Below, in pieces: positions 1-5,990 of a stretch of 11,610 bases of DNA; position 1 is the first letter of the stretch; the number at the start of each line of letters is the position of its first letter. Made by a program: the position numbers and the translations under genes. Under the pieces are notes generated by a model. That model was not told where the DNA came from. It worked only from the letters and a program-made list of their open reading frames with translations, and made no database searches. Where the stretch lies: positions 1 through 11,610 of the forward strand of contig CAYWGR010000183.1 of NCBI GenBank assembly GCA_964458015.1, in the 5' to 3' direction. Origin of the DNA: CAYWGR01 sp964458015 (lineage in GTDB: Bacteria > Planctomycetota > Planctomycetia > Pirellulales > Thermoguttaceae).

Positions 1-1
1 C

Positions 2-295
2 GATATAACGACAGGCGCCCTGACCCATTTGGCTCTCGAACGCGAAAACGGCGTCAACCGGTTCTTCGTTGACGGCGTCCAAGTTGGGAGTGATTTTTAT
101 AATACCCCCTTTGACCTTAGCACGGCTGTCGGTGCCTTCATGGTCGGCGGCAATGCCGTTAGCAACGGAGAGTATTTCAACGGAGTGATCGACGAAGTTC
201 GCTTGGTGCAAATAATTCCCGAACCCTCCTCGCTCATCCTGCTCTCGGCAGGCTTTCTCGGCCTGTTGGCCTACGCTTGGCGGAAGAAGCGATAG
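2..295 (+). CDS. LamG-type PEP-CTERM surface protein, C-terminal part (5' end outside window)
   Basis: The frame is open from base 2 and ends with TAG at 293-295, so this is the last ~97 residues of a longer protein; an ATG at 29 is internal. The segment FFVDGVQVG, then VGGN, then GVIDEVRL is typical of the C-terminal strands of a LamG/concanavalin A-like jelly-roll domain. It is followed directly by a PEP-CTERM sorting tail: PEPSS, a hydrophobic helix (about LILLSAGFLGLLAYA) and a basic end WRKKR. In this family the tail directs an exported protein to exosortase for membrane processing and surface display. The tail is nearly the same as that of the unrelated beta-strand-repeat protein at 5989-7929, so both are probably handled by one exosortase, which is not in this window. 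A DUF1559 gene follows 76 bases downstream. The ligand and the full domain order cannot be seen. Confidence 0.85.
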   Translation, partial: DITTGALTHLALERENGVNRFFVDGVQVGSDFYNTPFDLSTAVGAFMVGGNAVSNGEYFNGVIDEVRLVQIIPEPSSLILLSAGFLGLLAYAWRKKR

Positions 296-316
296 TTTGG
301 AGATTTACGATTTGGT

Positions 317-399
317 GATTTGGGATTTTAAATCAAGGAACATAATCGCACGATAATGAGGATCTATTGCCATGTTGCCAAGAAATAAAATCCCAAATC
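317..399. repeat. Inverted pair of TTTGGGA-type heptamer tracts around a start codon
   Basis: GATTTGGGATTTTA at 317-330 is the exact reverse complement of TAAAATCCCAAATC at 386-399 (14 of 14). The heptamer continues to about 406. The 55 bases between the arms hold the ribosome binding site and ATG (372) of the DUF1559 gene. The right arm is itself coding and specifies the IPNPKS part of the leader peptide. In mRNA the arms could pair and close a loop around the start site. Whether this regulates translation or is just two oppositely oriented members of a dispersed repeat family cannot be told from sequence. Confidence 0.7.
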
Positions 400-1382
400 C
401 CAAATCAATAAATCCAAAATTCAAAGGATTTACCCTCGTCGAGCTTTTGGTCGTCATCACGATCATCGGCATTTTGATCTCTCTATTATTGCCTGCGGTG
501 CAGGCGGCGCGAGAGGCGGCGCGCCGCTTGCAATGCAGCAATAACCTCAAACAAATGGGGCTCGCTTTTCATAACTACGAGAACAGCAATACGATGTTTC
601 CGCCGGGCGGTCTTACGCAAACCGCAGGCGGCTATGGCTTTTCCTGGCTTGTCCGAATTCTCCCTTATATTGAGCAGCAGAATATCTACAATCAACTCGA
701 TTTCAATGGCGCAACCACCGGCGGAAGCGTTGGCTGGTTGGCCGGCGGCAGTTGGGGAGGCAATGCCCAAAACCGCGAAGCCCTCCGAAACATGAAGTTC
801 CCCTTCATGTTCTGCCCTTCCAGCAATTTAGAACAATTGGTCATAACCGGCTCGGAGTACGAAAGCCCGAACGTGCAGGGCGCCACCTACGCGGGCGTTT
901 CCGGGGCCTACGATCATCCAACCACCCGCGACAAAGCATCGTCGGACTCGGCGACCGGCAAAATATCATTCGGCGGAACTGTGATTGTCAACCGTGGAAT
1001 TCGCATCTCCGATATCCACGATGGCACGACCAATACGATGGCCATCGTGGAACAATCCGGCTGGTGCATCGATGCCGACGGTTCGCAAGTCGATTGCCGA
1101 AGTGATTGCGGGCATGGTTTTTGTATGGGCTATGGCAACGACGGTTGGGAACGCCATTTCAACCTCACGTGCGTAATTCATCCGATTGGCGAAACCTCTT
1201 TCAGTGCCTTGGGCGTCGGCGGCAACTGCGGTCCCAATCGCCCGATTATGTCGGCACATTCCGGCGGGGCTCAAGTCCTCATGGCCGATGGCTCCGTGCA
1301 ATTCCTTTCCCAGGGGCTGCAAATCCAAACCCTCTATAATCTGGCGAATCGCGATGATGGCAACGTCGTTTCAGGCTTATAA
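372..1382 (+). CDS. DUF1559 family pseudopilin-like protein with prepilin leader
   Basis: This is a 336-residue planctomycete-type DUF1559 protein. The N-terminus is a type IV prepilin-like signal: a basic 19-residue leader ending in Gly19, then F20-T-L-V-E24, with Glu at mature position 5, and a hydrophobic helix to about residue 41. The segment PAVQAAREAARR with a downstream NNLKQ is the family hallmark. The C-terminus carries the H-X9-DG motif (His296, Asp306-Gly307). Cleavage after Gly19 by a prepilin peptidase and placement in the envelope or a pseudopilus follow from the family; its true role is unknown. Four Cys (232, 242, 246, 251) lie close together and may form disulfides. ATG 372 is preceded by GAGG at 358-361. 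The leader peptide IPNPKS is encoded by a TTTGGGA-family repeat. A lipoprotein gene starts 19 bases downstream, probably in the same transcript. Confidence 0.92.
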   Translation: MLPRNKIPNPKSINPKFKGFTLVELLVVITIIGILISLLLPAVQAAREAARRLQCSNNLKQMGLAFHNYENSNTMFPPGGLTQTAGGYGFSWLVRILPYIEQQNIYNQLDFNGATTGGSVGWLAGGSWGGNAQNREALRNMKFPFMFCPSSNLEQLVITGSEYESPNVQGATYAGVSGAYDHPTTRDKASSDSATGKISFGGTVIVNRGIRISDIHDGTTNTMAIVEQSGWCIDADGSQVDCRSDCGHGFCMGYGNDGWERHFNLTCVIHPIGETSFSALGVGGNCGPNRPIMSAHSGGAQVLMADGSVQFLSQGLQIQTLYNLANRDDGNVVSGL

Positions 1383-1401
1383 ACACCACCGTCAAACAAC
1401 C

Positions 1402-1830
1402 ATGCGGACCACAAACTATTCCCGTTTCATTCCAATCGGGATCCTGTTGGTTAATCTACTGCTGCAAGGCTGTAGTCGCGAGGAAATTCGCGGCCGGATC
1501 ATAGGCAAAGTGACGTTCCAATCAAAACCCGTCTCGGAAGGGCTCGTTGTGTTCAACAACGCCGAGAAAGGGATCTATATGACCGCGAAGATCAAAGAAG
1601 ATGGTTCCTATCAGGTGTTGACGGCCAAAGGCGCCGGGCTGCCTCTCTTAACGTATCAGGTGGCTGTTTGTCCGCCGCTGATCGACGCGCCCACCGGCAA
1701 GTTCAGTGCGCCGCCGAAAGTTTCCCAATTTCCAAACATTCCGCGGAAATATCGCGACCCCAAAACCGCGGGCTTAACGTTGCAGGTGCATGAAGGCGAA
1801 AATCGCCTTGATATTGAAATGACGCCCTGA
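1402..1830 (+). CDS. Small planctomycete lipoprotein, carboxypeptidase-regulatory/transthyretin-like fold
   Basis: This 142-residue protein starts at ATG 1402. The frame is open further upstream inside the DUF1559 gene, but only this start gives a proper signal: a short basic N-terminus, hydrophobic residues about 9-21 and a lipobox ending LLQGC with Cys24 as the lipidation site. The mature part contains GKVTFQSKPVSEGLVVF and then DGSYQV. This pattern is common in small planctomycete lipoproteins with a carboxypeptidase-regulatory-like beta-sandwich. These often lie directly behind DUF1559 genes, as here. There is no clear Shine-Dalgarno sequence, which is common in the phylum. No enzyme motif is visible; an envelope structural or binding role is inference. 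Its stop lies 20 bases from the stop of the convergent gene at 1851, leaving no room for a separate terminator. Confidence 0.85.
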   Translation: MRTTNYSRFIPIGILLVNLLLQGCSREEIRGRIIGKVTFQSKPVSEGLVVFNNAEKGIYMTAKIKEDGSYQVLTAKGAGLPLLTYQVAVCPPLIDAPTGKFSAPPKVSQFPNIPRKYRDPKTAGLTLQVHEGENRLDIEMTP

Positions 1831-1850
1831 CGGCGTTCCTTACGGCACCC

Positions 1851-2873
1851 TCACAATTCAATCCGCCGGCCTTCCTCATGGCTGCGGCGGGCGGCTTGCA
1901 CCACGCAGATGGCGCGATAGGCGTCTTCTAAATCGCACGTGTGGCGGACCAAGCTCGTTACCGCACGGTAGAAGTGGGTCAAAAGCTGTTCACCCACCGG
2001 ACGCTCGCTATCCAGCGACTCTTGGTGCCGGCCGGCTTCGTCGAACCAAACCACTGTCGATGGCAGATCCACAAAGGCAATGCCGCGCTGGCAAGAAACC
2101 TGAAGTGCGGGCAAAGGGCGATAATTGATGGCCTCTTGCCAGCCTTTGGGAACGTACCGGCCGCAACTGATTTGCGCCAACGCACCCGTACCAGGTTTGC
2201 CTGGCGCGGAAAAATCAAGGCTCATCATCTGATAGTCATCCGTGCCTTCTTCCGCCCCAATGCCGTCGCTCGTGTGATGAACGACGCCCGTCACAGCCGT
2301 AGGCTCCTGGTTCGCCACGTAGCGGCACCAGTCAACCTGCTCGATCATCTGGCGAAAGGCTTGCGGCGATGGATGACGCCCTAAATAACTTCCGGCCGGA
2401 GGATCGGCCACCGACCGTTGATGACAAAACAACAACCGGGGCGAACCAAGCCGCGTCGCAATCAATTCACGCATCCGGATCGTGGCCGGCGCCTGACGTC
2501 GGGCAAATTCGGCCACAAACGCAATTCCCGACTCCTCGACGCGACGTTTGATCCGCTGTGCATCCTCTGCTTCCAGATCTAAACCAGCCGCACAATAGAC
2601 CGCCTTGCCCGAGTCGCAGGCAGCCAGAATCGGCATGGCGCCGTACCACTGGGGGGATAGTATCAAGATGGCGTCGATATCTTCCCGACGCGCTAAGACT
2701 TGATACCCATCGACCGCCTCGGCATAGAACTCCTCGGCCGCCTGCTCGGCACGATGACGCACCTGGTCGCAGATCGCCCGAACCTCGAATCGGTCCGCCA
2801 ATGCCCGCAATGCCGTGGCATGACGTACCTGCCAGACCTCTCCTAGACCAACTAAGCCGACGCGAAGTTTCAT
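1851..2873 (-). CDS. Gfo/Idh/MocA-family protein lacking canonical catalytic residues
   Basis: This 340-residue protein has the usual length and order of the Gfo/Idh/MocA family. It has an N-terminal Rossmann fold (KLRVGLVGLGEV at 2-13, then a conserved RH, and AICD at 33-36), the strand DAILILSP at 67-74, and a C-terminal alpha/beta domain. Family members normally use NAD(P) to oxidise or reduce sugars and related compounds. The motif that normally reads C-E-K-P after GK-x-V-x-C is here C-A-A-G (residues 94-97), so the catalytic Lys is missing. The GVHxxD-like position reads IEQVD (177-181), with Glu where His is usual. The third glycine of GxGxxG is replaced by Trp14. It may be a non-catalytic or divergent member, for example a binding or regulatory protein. 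No pathway partner is adjacent. Copy A of the foldback repeat lies 48 bases upstream of the start. Confidence 0.85.
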   Translation of the reverse strand: MKLRVGLVGLGEVWQVRHATALRALADRFEVRAICDQVRHRAEQAAEEFYAEAVDGYQVLARREDIDAILILSPQWYGAMPILAACDSGKAVYCAAGLDLEAEDAQRIKRRVEESGIAFVAEFARRQAPATIRMRELIATRLGSPRLLFCHQRSVADPPAGSYLGRHPSPQAFRQMIEQVDWCRYVANQEPTAVTGVVHHTSDGIGAEEGTDDYQMMSLDFSAPGKPGTGALAQISCGRYVPKGWQEAINYRPLPALQVSCQRGIAFVDLPSTVVWFDEAGRHQESLDSERPVGEQLLTHFYRAVTSLVRHTCDLEDAYRAICVVQAARRSHEEGRRIEL

Positions 2874-2920
2874 GGAAGGGGGCTGGGGTTAGTGTCCATA
2901 AGTCGGATTTGCGGAACTAC

Positions 2921-3011
2921 TACGCTGTCCAAAAAGTTGTTGCCGTCAAAAAACAAGCCGCTTGCGGCTTCATAAGGAAATCTGACCGGCAACAATATCA
3001 TGGAAGACGTA
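2921..3011. repeat. Foldback repeat, copy A (~90 bp, MITE-like)
   Basis: This copy matches copy B at 4060-4147 at 79 of 88 positions without gaps (2924-3011 here). It is a nested palindrome. The inner stem is AAGCCGC (2955-2961) / GCGGCTT (2964-2970). An outer stem pairs TGTTGCCGTC (2938-2947) with GACCGGCAACA (2984-2994), with one bulged base. The ends resemble each other inverted: TACGCTGTCC at the left, TACGTCTTCC as the reverse complement of the right end (7 of 10). It encodes no protein of its own. It sits upstream of the Gfo/Idh-like gene. Confidence 0.75.
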
Positions 3012-3243
3012 ACAGGGTATCTCAACCTGGTGTGAAATACACTCCAACTCTTCTTATCGTCTAGTTCAATAGCCTCATCTTCTTCCCCTTGTCTCCTTTT
3101 CCTTTTTTCCTGCTCTTGCACATATACCCAAACCGTGAAACCAGTATAAATATACCCCCATTTAGTATTATTTGATGTTGCGCAAGGCGGGGTTAGGAAA
3201 AAGTTCGCAAATTACCTGAAAGGAAAAAGCGGTTCTTCCCTAC
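3012..3243. other. Non-coding spacer with a pyrimidine tract
   Basis: I see no supportable gene here. Bases 3076-3115 are almost all C and T on the + strand (purine-rich on the other strand). They resemble degenerate short repeats often seen between planctomycete genes. The rest is AT-rich and without clear motifs. Confidence 0.5.
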
Positions 3244-3271
3244 TTGTCATTTTATTTTTCCCAATTACACT
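3244..3271 (+). promoter_or_regulatory. Candidate sigma-70-type promoter for the thioredoxin-like gene
   Basis: TTGTCA at 3244-3249 and TACACT at 3266-3271 are separated by 16 bases in an AT-rich stretch. Transcription would begin near 3278, giving a leader of about 240 bases before the start codon at 3520. Confidence 0.4.
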
Positions 3272-3326
3272 AGGAAAATCCCTACATGGGAAAGCAGCCA
3301 AGGTCGGATGCTTTGCTGAGTGTTAC

Positions 3327-3501
3327 GGAAAAGCCCGGAAGCGGATCTTCCGGTGGGTGAATCCGAGTGGCTTTCCCCCCAATATCCCACGCCAAAACAC
3401 GAAATTAGTTCACGTAACAGTAAAAATGCCGGCGAGGCTACGACCGCCGGCTATTGCCTGATTGCAGGTTTGCGGCACATTCGTTTTTCCGCGGTTTTTT
3501 T
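3327..3501 (+). promoter_or_regulatory. Candidate structured 5' leader of the thioredoxin-like gene
   Basis: Several stems can be drawn. CCGGAAG (3335-3341) pairs with CTTCCGG (3347-3353); its loop CGGAT (3342-3346) is complementary to ATCCG (3361-3365), so a compact pseudoknot is possible. GGAAAAGCC (3327-3335) can enclose these with GGCTTTCC (3369-3376), with a bulge. GCCGGCG (3428-3434) pairs with CGCCGGC (3445-3451), and CCTG with CAGG (3457-3468). A weak GCGG/CCGC stem is followed by seven T at 3495-3501, shortly before the ribosome binding site. This is compatible with an attenuator or regulatory leader. I do not recognise a known riboswitch class. Confidence 0.3.
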
Positions 3502-3519
3502 AGAATAGGGAGATTCCGT

Positions 3520-4044
3520 ATGACAACCATGTTGCTGGCTGCCATTGTTCAAACTGCGATCCTAGGTGCTGATCCCGAAGCCGCCAAGTCTGGGGCGGAA
3601 ACCTATGCCGAAGCTCGTCAGAAGGTGGATGAAACCGGGAAGCCGATGGTCGTCATGGTCAGCACCGACTGGTGCCCGCCGTGTCAGACGATGAAAAAGG
3701 TCGTTATGCCCAAAGTTCGCGAGATGGGCCTCTTGCGAAAAGTTGCTTTTGCCGTGGTCAATCCGGATCACGACCGTGATTTGGCCGAAAAACTGACCGG
3801 TGGCGGCCCGATTCCGCAATTGCTCATGTTCCGCAAGTCAGGCGACGGCTGGGTACGCAAAAAGCTGGTCGGCGGCCAGGATATCGAGACCGTCGAAGAG
3901 TTCATCAACGATGGATTGGTCAAGGATGAGGCCGATAAGAAGCCGGCGGCCGAATCCGATAAGAAAAATGCTCCGCCGAGCCATCCGACGACCGCCAATC
4001 ACGATACGGCCTCTAACGGCGAGGATGCGGATCACCGCGGCTAG
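3520..4044 (+). CDS. Exported thioredoxin-like protein with WCPPC motif
   Basis: This is a 174-residue protein. I chose ATG 3520 because AGGGAG at 3507-3512 lies 7 bases upstream and the product then starts with a short hydrophobic segment (about residues 4-16, ending near LGA), a plausible signal peptide. The frame is open further upstream, but that extension is not signal-like. The thioredoxin-fold core spans about residues 25-133. STDWCPPCQ holds the redox pair Cys52/Cys55, and the cis-Pro loop reads GGPIPQ (Pro99). A role in disulfide exchange or reduction outside the cytoplasm, like other small planctomycete thioredoxin-like proteins, is inferred from the family. The tail, residues 134-174, is charged and low in complexity (Asp, Lys, Ala), probably disordered. 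It lies alone on its strand between two oppositely oriented genes. Its TAG stop lies in the first of two tandem copies of GCGGCTAGTAT just before repeat copy B. Confidence 0.88.
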   Translation: MTTMLLAAIVQTAILGADPEAAKSGAETYAEARQKVDETGKPMVVMVSTDWCPPCQTMKKVVMPKVREMGLLRKVAFAVVNPDHDRDLAEKLTGGGPIPQLLMFRKSGDGWVRKKLVGGQDIETVEEFINDGLVKDEADKKPAAESDKKNAPPSHPTTANHDTASNGEDADHRG

Positions 4045-4058
4045 TATCGCGGCTAGTA

Positions 4059-4147
4059 TGCTGTCCAAAAAGTTGTTGCCGTAGAAAAACAAGCCGCTTG
4101 CGGCTTCGCAGGGAAATGCGACCGGCAATAATAGCATGGAAGACGTA
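4059..4147. repeat. Foldback repeat, copy B, between convergent genes
   Basis: This is the second copy of the ~90-bp foldback repeat (see 2921-3011), in the same orientation and with the inner AAGCCGC/GCGGCTT stem unchanged. It fills nearly all of the 103-base gap between the stops of the thioredoxin-like gene (4044) and the DUF1559 gene (4148). CTAGTA flanks it directly on both sides (4053-4058 and 4148-4153), which would fit a 6-base target duplication. However, CTAGTA also occurs once more upstream as part of a small tandem repeat. Its position and symmetry would suit a two-way transcription terminator. Confidence 0.75.
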
Positions 4148-5512
4148 CTAGTAAGAATCACTAGCGACCGGCATCCCGTCGGCCGAAGCCATCAAACGAT
4201 CCCAGACCGACAGGTTCGTTGTTGTGCTTGGCTTTACCTGGATGTAATCGCCGATCCAATGCACCGAGCCGTCGGCAAAACAGGTGTTCACGCCGCCCGC
4301 GTGCATGCTCCGGGCGGTTTGTTGCACATTGACGCTCCAATCGCTGTAGCAAGGCATTCCCTCCGCGATCAGTCCGTCGCTGCCGCCGAAGGCCGCGCGA
4401 ATCGCCGATCCGGCAATCACATCGTCTGAATCCACATAGGGACAATTCGGTCCGTAATCGTCGCCTTCAAAATCGTCGCCGGTAATTCGGACGCCGCCGT
4501 GCCCCCACAGTGCGCTGCTGCCGCCCGACATGGCCCAGACGCCGCGCGAATCGAAATTTGTTACTCCCGCGCGGATTTCAGCCAGCATCACGGTGTTGCT
4601 CGTACCGTCGCGCACCTGGGCGATGGTGACCGCACAATTCGCTCCCATCACGCCGCGCATGTAGCTGATCTTCCAACCAGTCGAATTGGGCAGCGCTGCG
4701 CAGTGAAGGTCAGCGGCAGCCGTTGAATAAATCATCTGACCCAGTGCGGCATTGGCGGCATAGTTGCCCCGCGCCCAGTTGTCGCCCAGTGCCGATGTGG
4801 CCGAGTTTTGGCTCCCCATGAACGGTTCACGATTGCGTGAATCGGTCGGACAAAGCATCGTGGAGATTTGTACCGATCGAGCGGCCACGTTGGCCGCACT
4901 GGTGCTGCCGGAAATGGGCTTTGTGAAATCAAATGCGTTATACAACGCTTGCTGCTCGAGAAACGGCAAAACCAAGATGCACCAATTCGCGCGGTAATTC
5001 CCCAGTTGTCCGCTGTCCGAAGGGCTGGCATCCGCCGCCCAGGACGAACTGGGAGGAAATATCTGCCACTGGCTTTCATAGTTCACCACGGCCAGTGCGA
5101 GCTGCTTCAAGTTGTTTTGGCATTGCATGCGCCTTGCCGCCTCCCGCGCTGCCTGCACGGCCGGAAGCAACAACGAGATCAGAATGCCGATGATCGTAAT
5201 CACGACCAAAAGCTCGACGAGCGTAAAACCGTGTAGGGGCCGGCCGATCAACTGTTGAATACGGGAAAACCGTAGGGCAGGGCCGGTCGTTTGTTGAATA
5301 CGGGAAAACCGTAGGGCGGGTCGAGCGAAGCGATGGCCCGCCATTTTGCGAGGAATTCCACGCGAGCCTTCGTTTCGCTCGACCCGCCCTACCGAAAACG
5401 GATCGGCCCCGTCATGTAGGGGCCAGCAAAAGCCATGCTTTTGCTGGAATATAATACCCTTCGATTTTGGTGCTGTTGATTTGGGATTTGGGATTCTATT
5501 TCTTGGCAACAT
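4148..5512 (-). CDS. DUF1559 family pseudopilin-like protein with an expanded leader
   Basis: This 454-residue DUF1559 protein is related to the one at 372-1382. The conserved cleavage region is Gly95-F96-T-L-V-E100, followed by the hydrophobic helix and PAVQAAREAARR; near the C-terminus H404-X9-D414-G415 is intact. The first residues, MLPRNRIPNPKS, match the other copy, and GAGGTGG (5520-5526) sits 7 bases before ATG 5512, so this start is well supported. Unlike its relative, ~76 residues of repeat-derived sequence lie between Gly19 and the real cleavage site, making a 95-residue leader. In-frame alternatives are ATG at 5342-5344 (39-residue leader) and TTG at 5249-5251 (8-residue leader MIGRPLHG, a normal length), but neither has a visible ribosome binding site. 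Envelope localisation follows from the family; function is unknown. Confidence 0.9.
   Translation of the reverse strand: MLPRNRIPNPKSTAPKSKGIIFQQKHGFCWPLHDGADPFSVGRVERNEGSRGIPRKMAGHRFARPALRFSRIQQTTGPALRFSRIQQLIGRPLHGFTLVELLVVITIIGILISLLLPAVQAAREAARRMQCQNNLKQLALAVVNYESQWQIFPPSSSWAADASPSDSGQLGNYRANWCILVLPFLEQQALYNAFDFTKPISGSTSAANVAARSVQISTMLCPTDSRNREPFMGSQNSATSALGDNWARGNYAANAALGQMIYSTAAADLHCAALPNSTGWKISYMRGVMGANCAVTIAQVRDGTSNTVMLAEIRAGVTNFDSRGVWAMSGGSSALWGHGGVRITGDDFEGDDYGPNCPYVDSDDVIAGSAIRAAFGGSDGLIAEGMPCYSDWSVNVQQTARSMHAGGVNTCFADGSVHWIGDYIQVKPSTTTNLSVWDRLMASADGMPVASDSY
5231..5455. repeat. Composite in-frame repeat insertion in the pseudopilin leader
   Basis: Compared with the gene at 372, about 225 bp (75 codons, reading frame kept) is inserted at the codon of the cleavage-site glycine. 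It contains three structures. (1) A 26-bp exact direct repeat lies at 5253-5278 and 5292-5317, offset 39 bp, encoding the shared residues ALRFSRIQQ twice. (2) A 22-bp inverted repeat lies at 5311-5332 and 5371-5392, with one mismatch; its core is GGGCGGGTCGAGCGAA. (3) A perfect 11-bp hairpin, CCAGCAAAAGC/GCTTTTGCTGG, lies at 5423-5433 and 5437-5447. TGTAGGGGCC occurs at both 5232 and 5414. Confidence 0.8.
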
Positions 5513-5519
5513 AGTTAAG

Positions 5520-5526
5520 CCACCTC
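5520..5526 (-). promoter_or_regulatory. Ribosome binding site that decides the DUF1559 start
   Basis: GAGGTGG on the - strand lies 7 bases before ATG 5512. This strong Shine-Dalgarno match supports translation of the whole expanded leader instead of an internal start. Confidence 0.65.
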
Positions 5527-5620
5527 GACAAAACCATTCTCTTTGGTCTGTTGCGTTCTACATGGCTAGAGATGATCAGATGGTTAGCGCCGTCGTTGGC
5601 TATAACCAAAAACAGGAACG

Positions 5621-5808
5621 AATAGCCGGGAGCTAACAGCTCCCGGAATGTGGATAAATTTGCCACCGTATAGCACAGACACAAATAGCCGGGAGCTAAC
5701 AGCTCCCGGAATGCGGATGAATTTGCAACCGTATAGCACAGAGACAAATAGCCGGGAGCTAACAGCTCCCGGAATGTGGATAAATTTGTAACCGTATAGC
5801 CGGGAGCT
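5621..5808. repeat. Tandem 63-bp repeats with perfect hairpins (three units plus a partial fourth)
   Basis: Units begin at 5621, 5684 and 5747, and a shortened fourth begins near 5796. The period is exactly 63 bp; units 1 and 2 differ at four positions. Each full unit carries CCGGGAGCT-AAC-AGCTCCCGG, a perfect 9-bp stem with a 3-base loop, then a conserved ~40-bp spacer containing ACCGTATAGC. The period is a multiple of 3, so one frame stays open through the array, but I do not consider it coding. It lies in the spacer between two - strand genes and could terminate or stabilise transcripts, or be a REP-like element. Confidence 0.9.
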
Positions 5809-5925
5809 TTATCGACCTTTGCATAGCTAATGAACCGAGGCCGACCAACGGAAGGCCGGAAATAGGGCCAAACAAGTTGATTGGCCGGTTCATTATCCAA
5901 GCAAACATCAATAGCTCCCGGCTAT
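5796..5925. repeat. Nested ~130-bp palindrome (foldback element)
   Basis: The outer arms ATAGCCGGGAGCT (5796-5808) and AGCTCCCGGCTAT (5913-5925) are perfect 13-bp inverted repeats. The middle arms TAATGAACCG (5828-5837) and CGGTTCATTA (5886-5895) are perfect over 10 bp. Inside them, GGCCAA and TTGGCC also pair around 5867-5886. The outer arms are the same sequence that forms the hairpins of the adjacent 63-bp array. This looks like a small non-autonomous element whose end has been amplified, though no transposase is present. Confidence 0.75.
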
Positions 5926-5954
5926 GACGGCATAACGCACCTGAACATCAATAT

Positions 5955-5990
5955 AATCCCAAATCTCCGAATCCCTAAATCCCTAAATCT
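5955..5990. repeat. AAATCCC-type heptamer tract after the PEP-CTERM gene
   Basis: The + strand reads AATCCCAAATCTCCGAATCC and then CTAAATCCCTAAATCT, a degenerate 7-bp repeat ending at the stop codon of the gene at 5989. Related tracts lie at 317-330, 386-406, 5478-5495 and 9046-9079. Confidence 0.7.

Noticed and set aside
2870..3121. Open frame of 83 codons on the - strand ending in an ATGA overlap with the Gfo/Idh-like gene
   Set aside because: It is made of the purine-rich tract and the foldback repeat copy A. Its only similarity is to the shadow frame of repeat copy B, and the two copies differ at amino-acid-changing sites as often as at silent ones.
3288..3378. Cobalamin riboswitch or SRP RNA (GGTG...AATCCG and GCAGCCAAGG fragments)
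   Set aside because: Only short pieces match. The cobalamin box context and the SRP apical loop with its conserved opposite strand are missing.
4053..4153. CTAGTA direct repeats as proof of a target-site duplication
   Set aside because: CTAGTA occurs a further time just upstream within a small tandem repeat, and copy A lacks a matching pair, so it is only suggestive.
5621..5808. CRISPR array
   Set aside because: The material between the hairpins is nearly identical from unit to unit, so there are no unique spacers, and no cas genes are present.
5496..5900. Open frame of 134 codons on the - strand with three 21-residue repeats (core FRELLAPGY)
   Set aside because: It exists because the 63-bp hairpin repeats are a multiple of 3. 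It begins inside a palindrome, has no ribosome binding site that I can see, and runs into the start of the DUF1559 gene in another frame.
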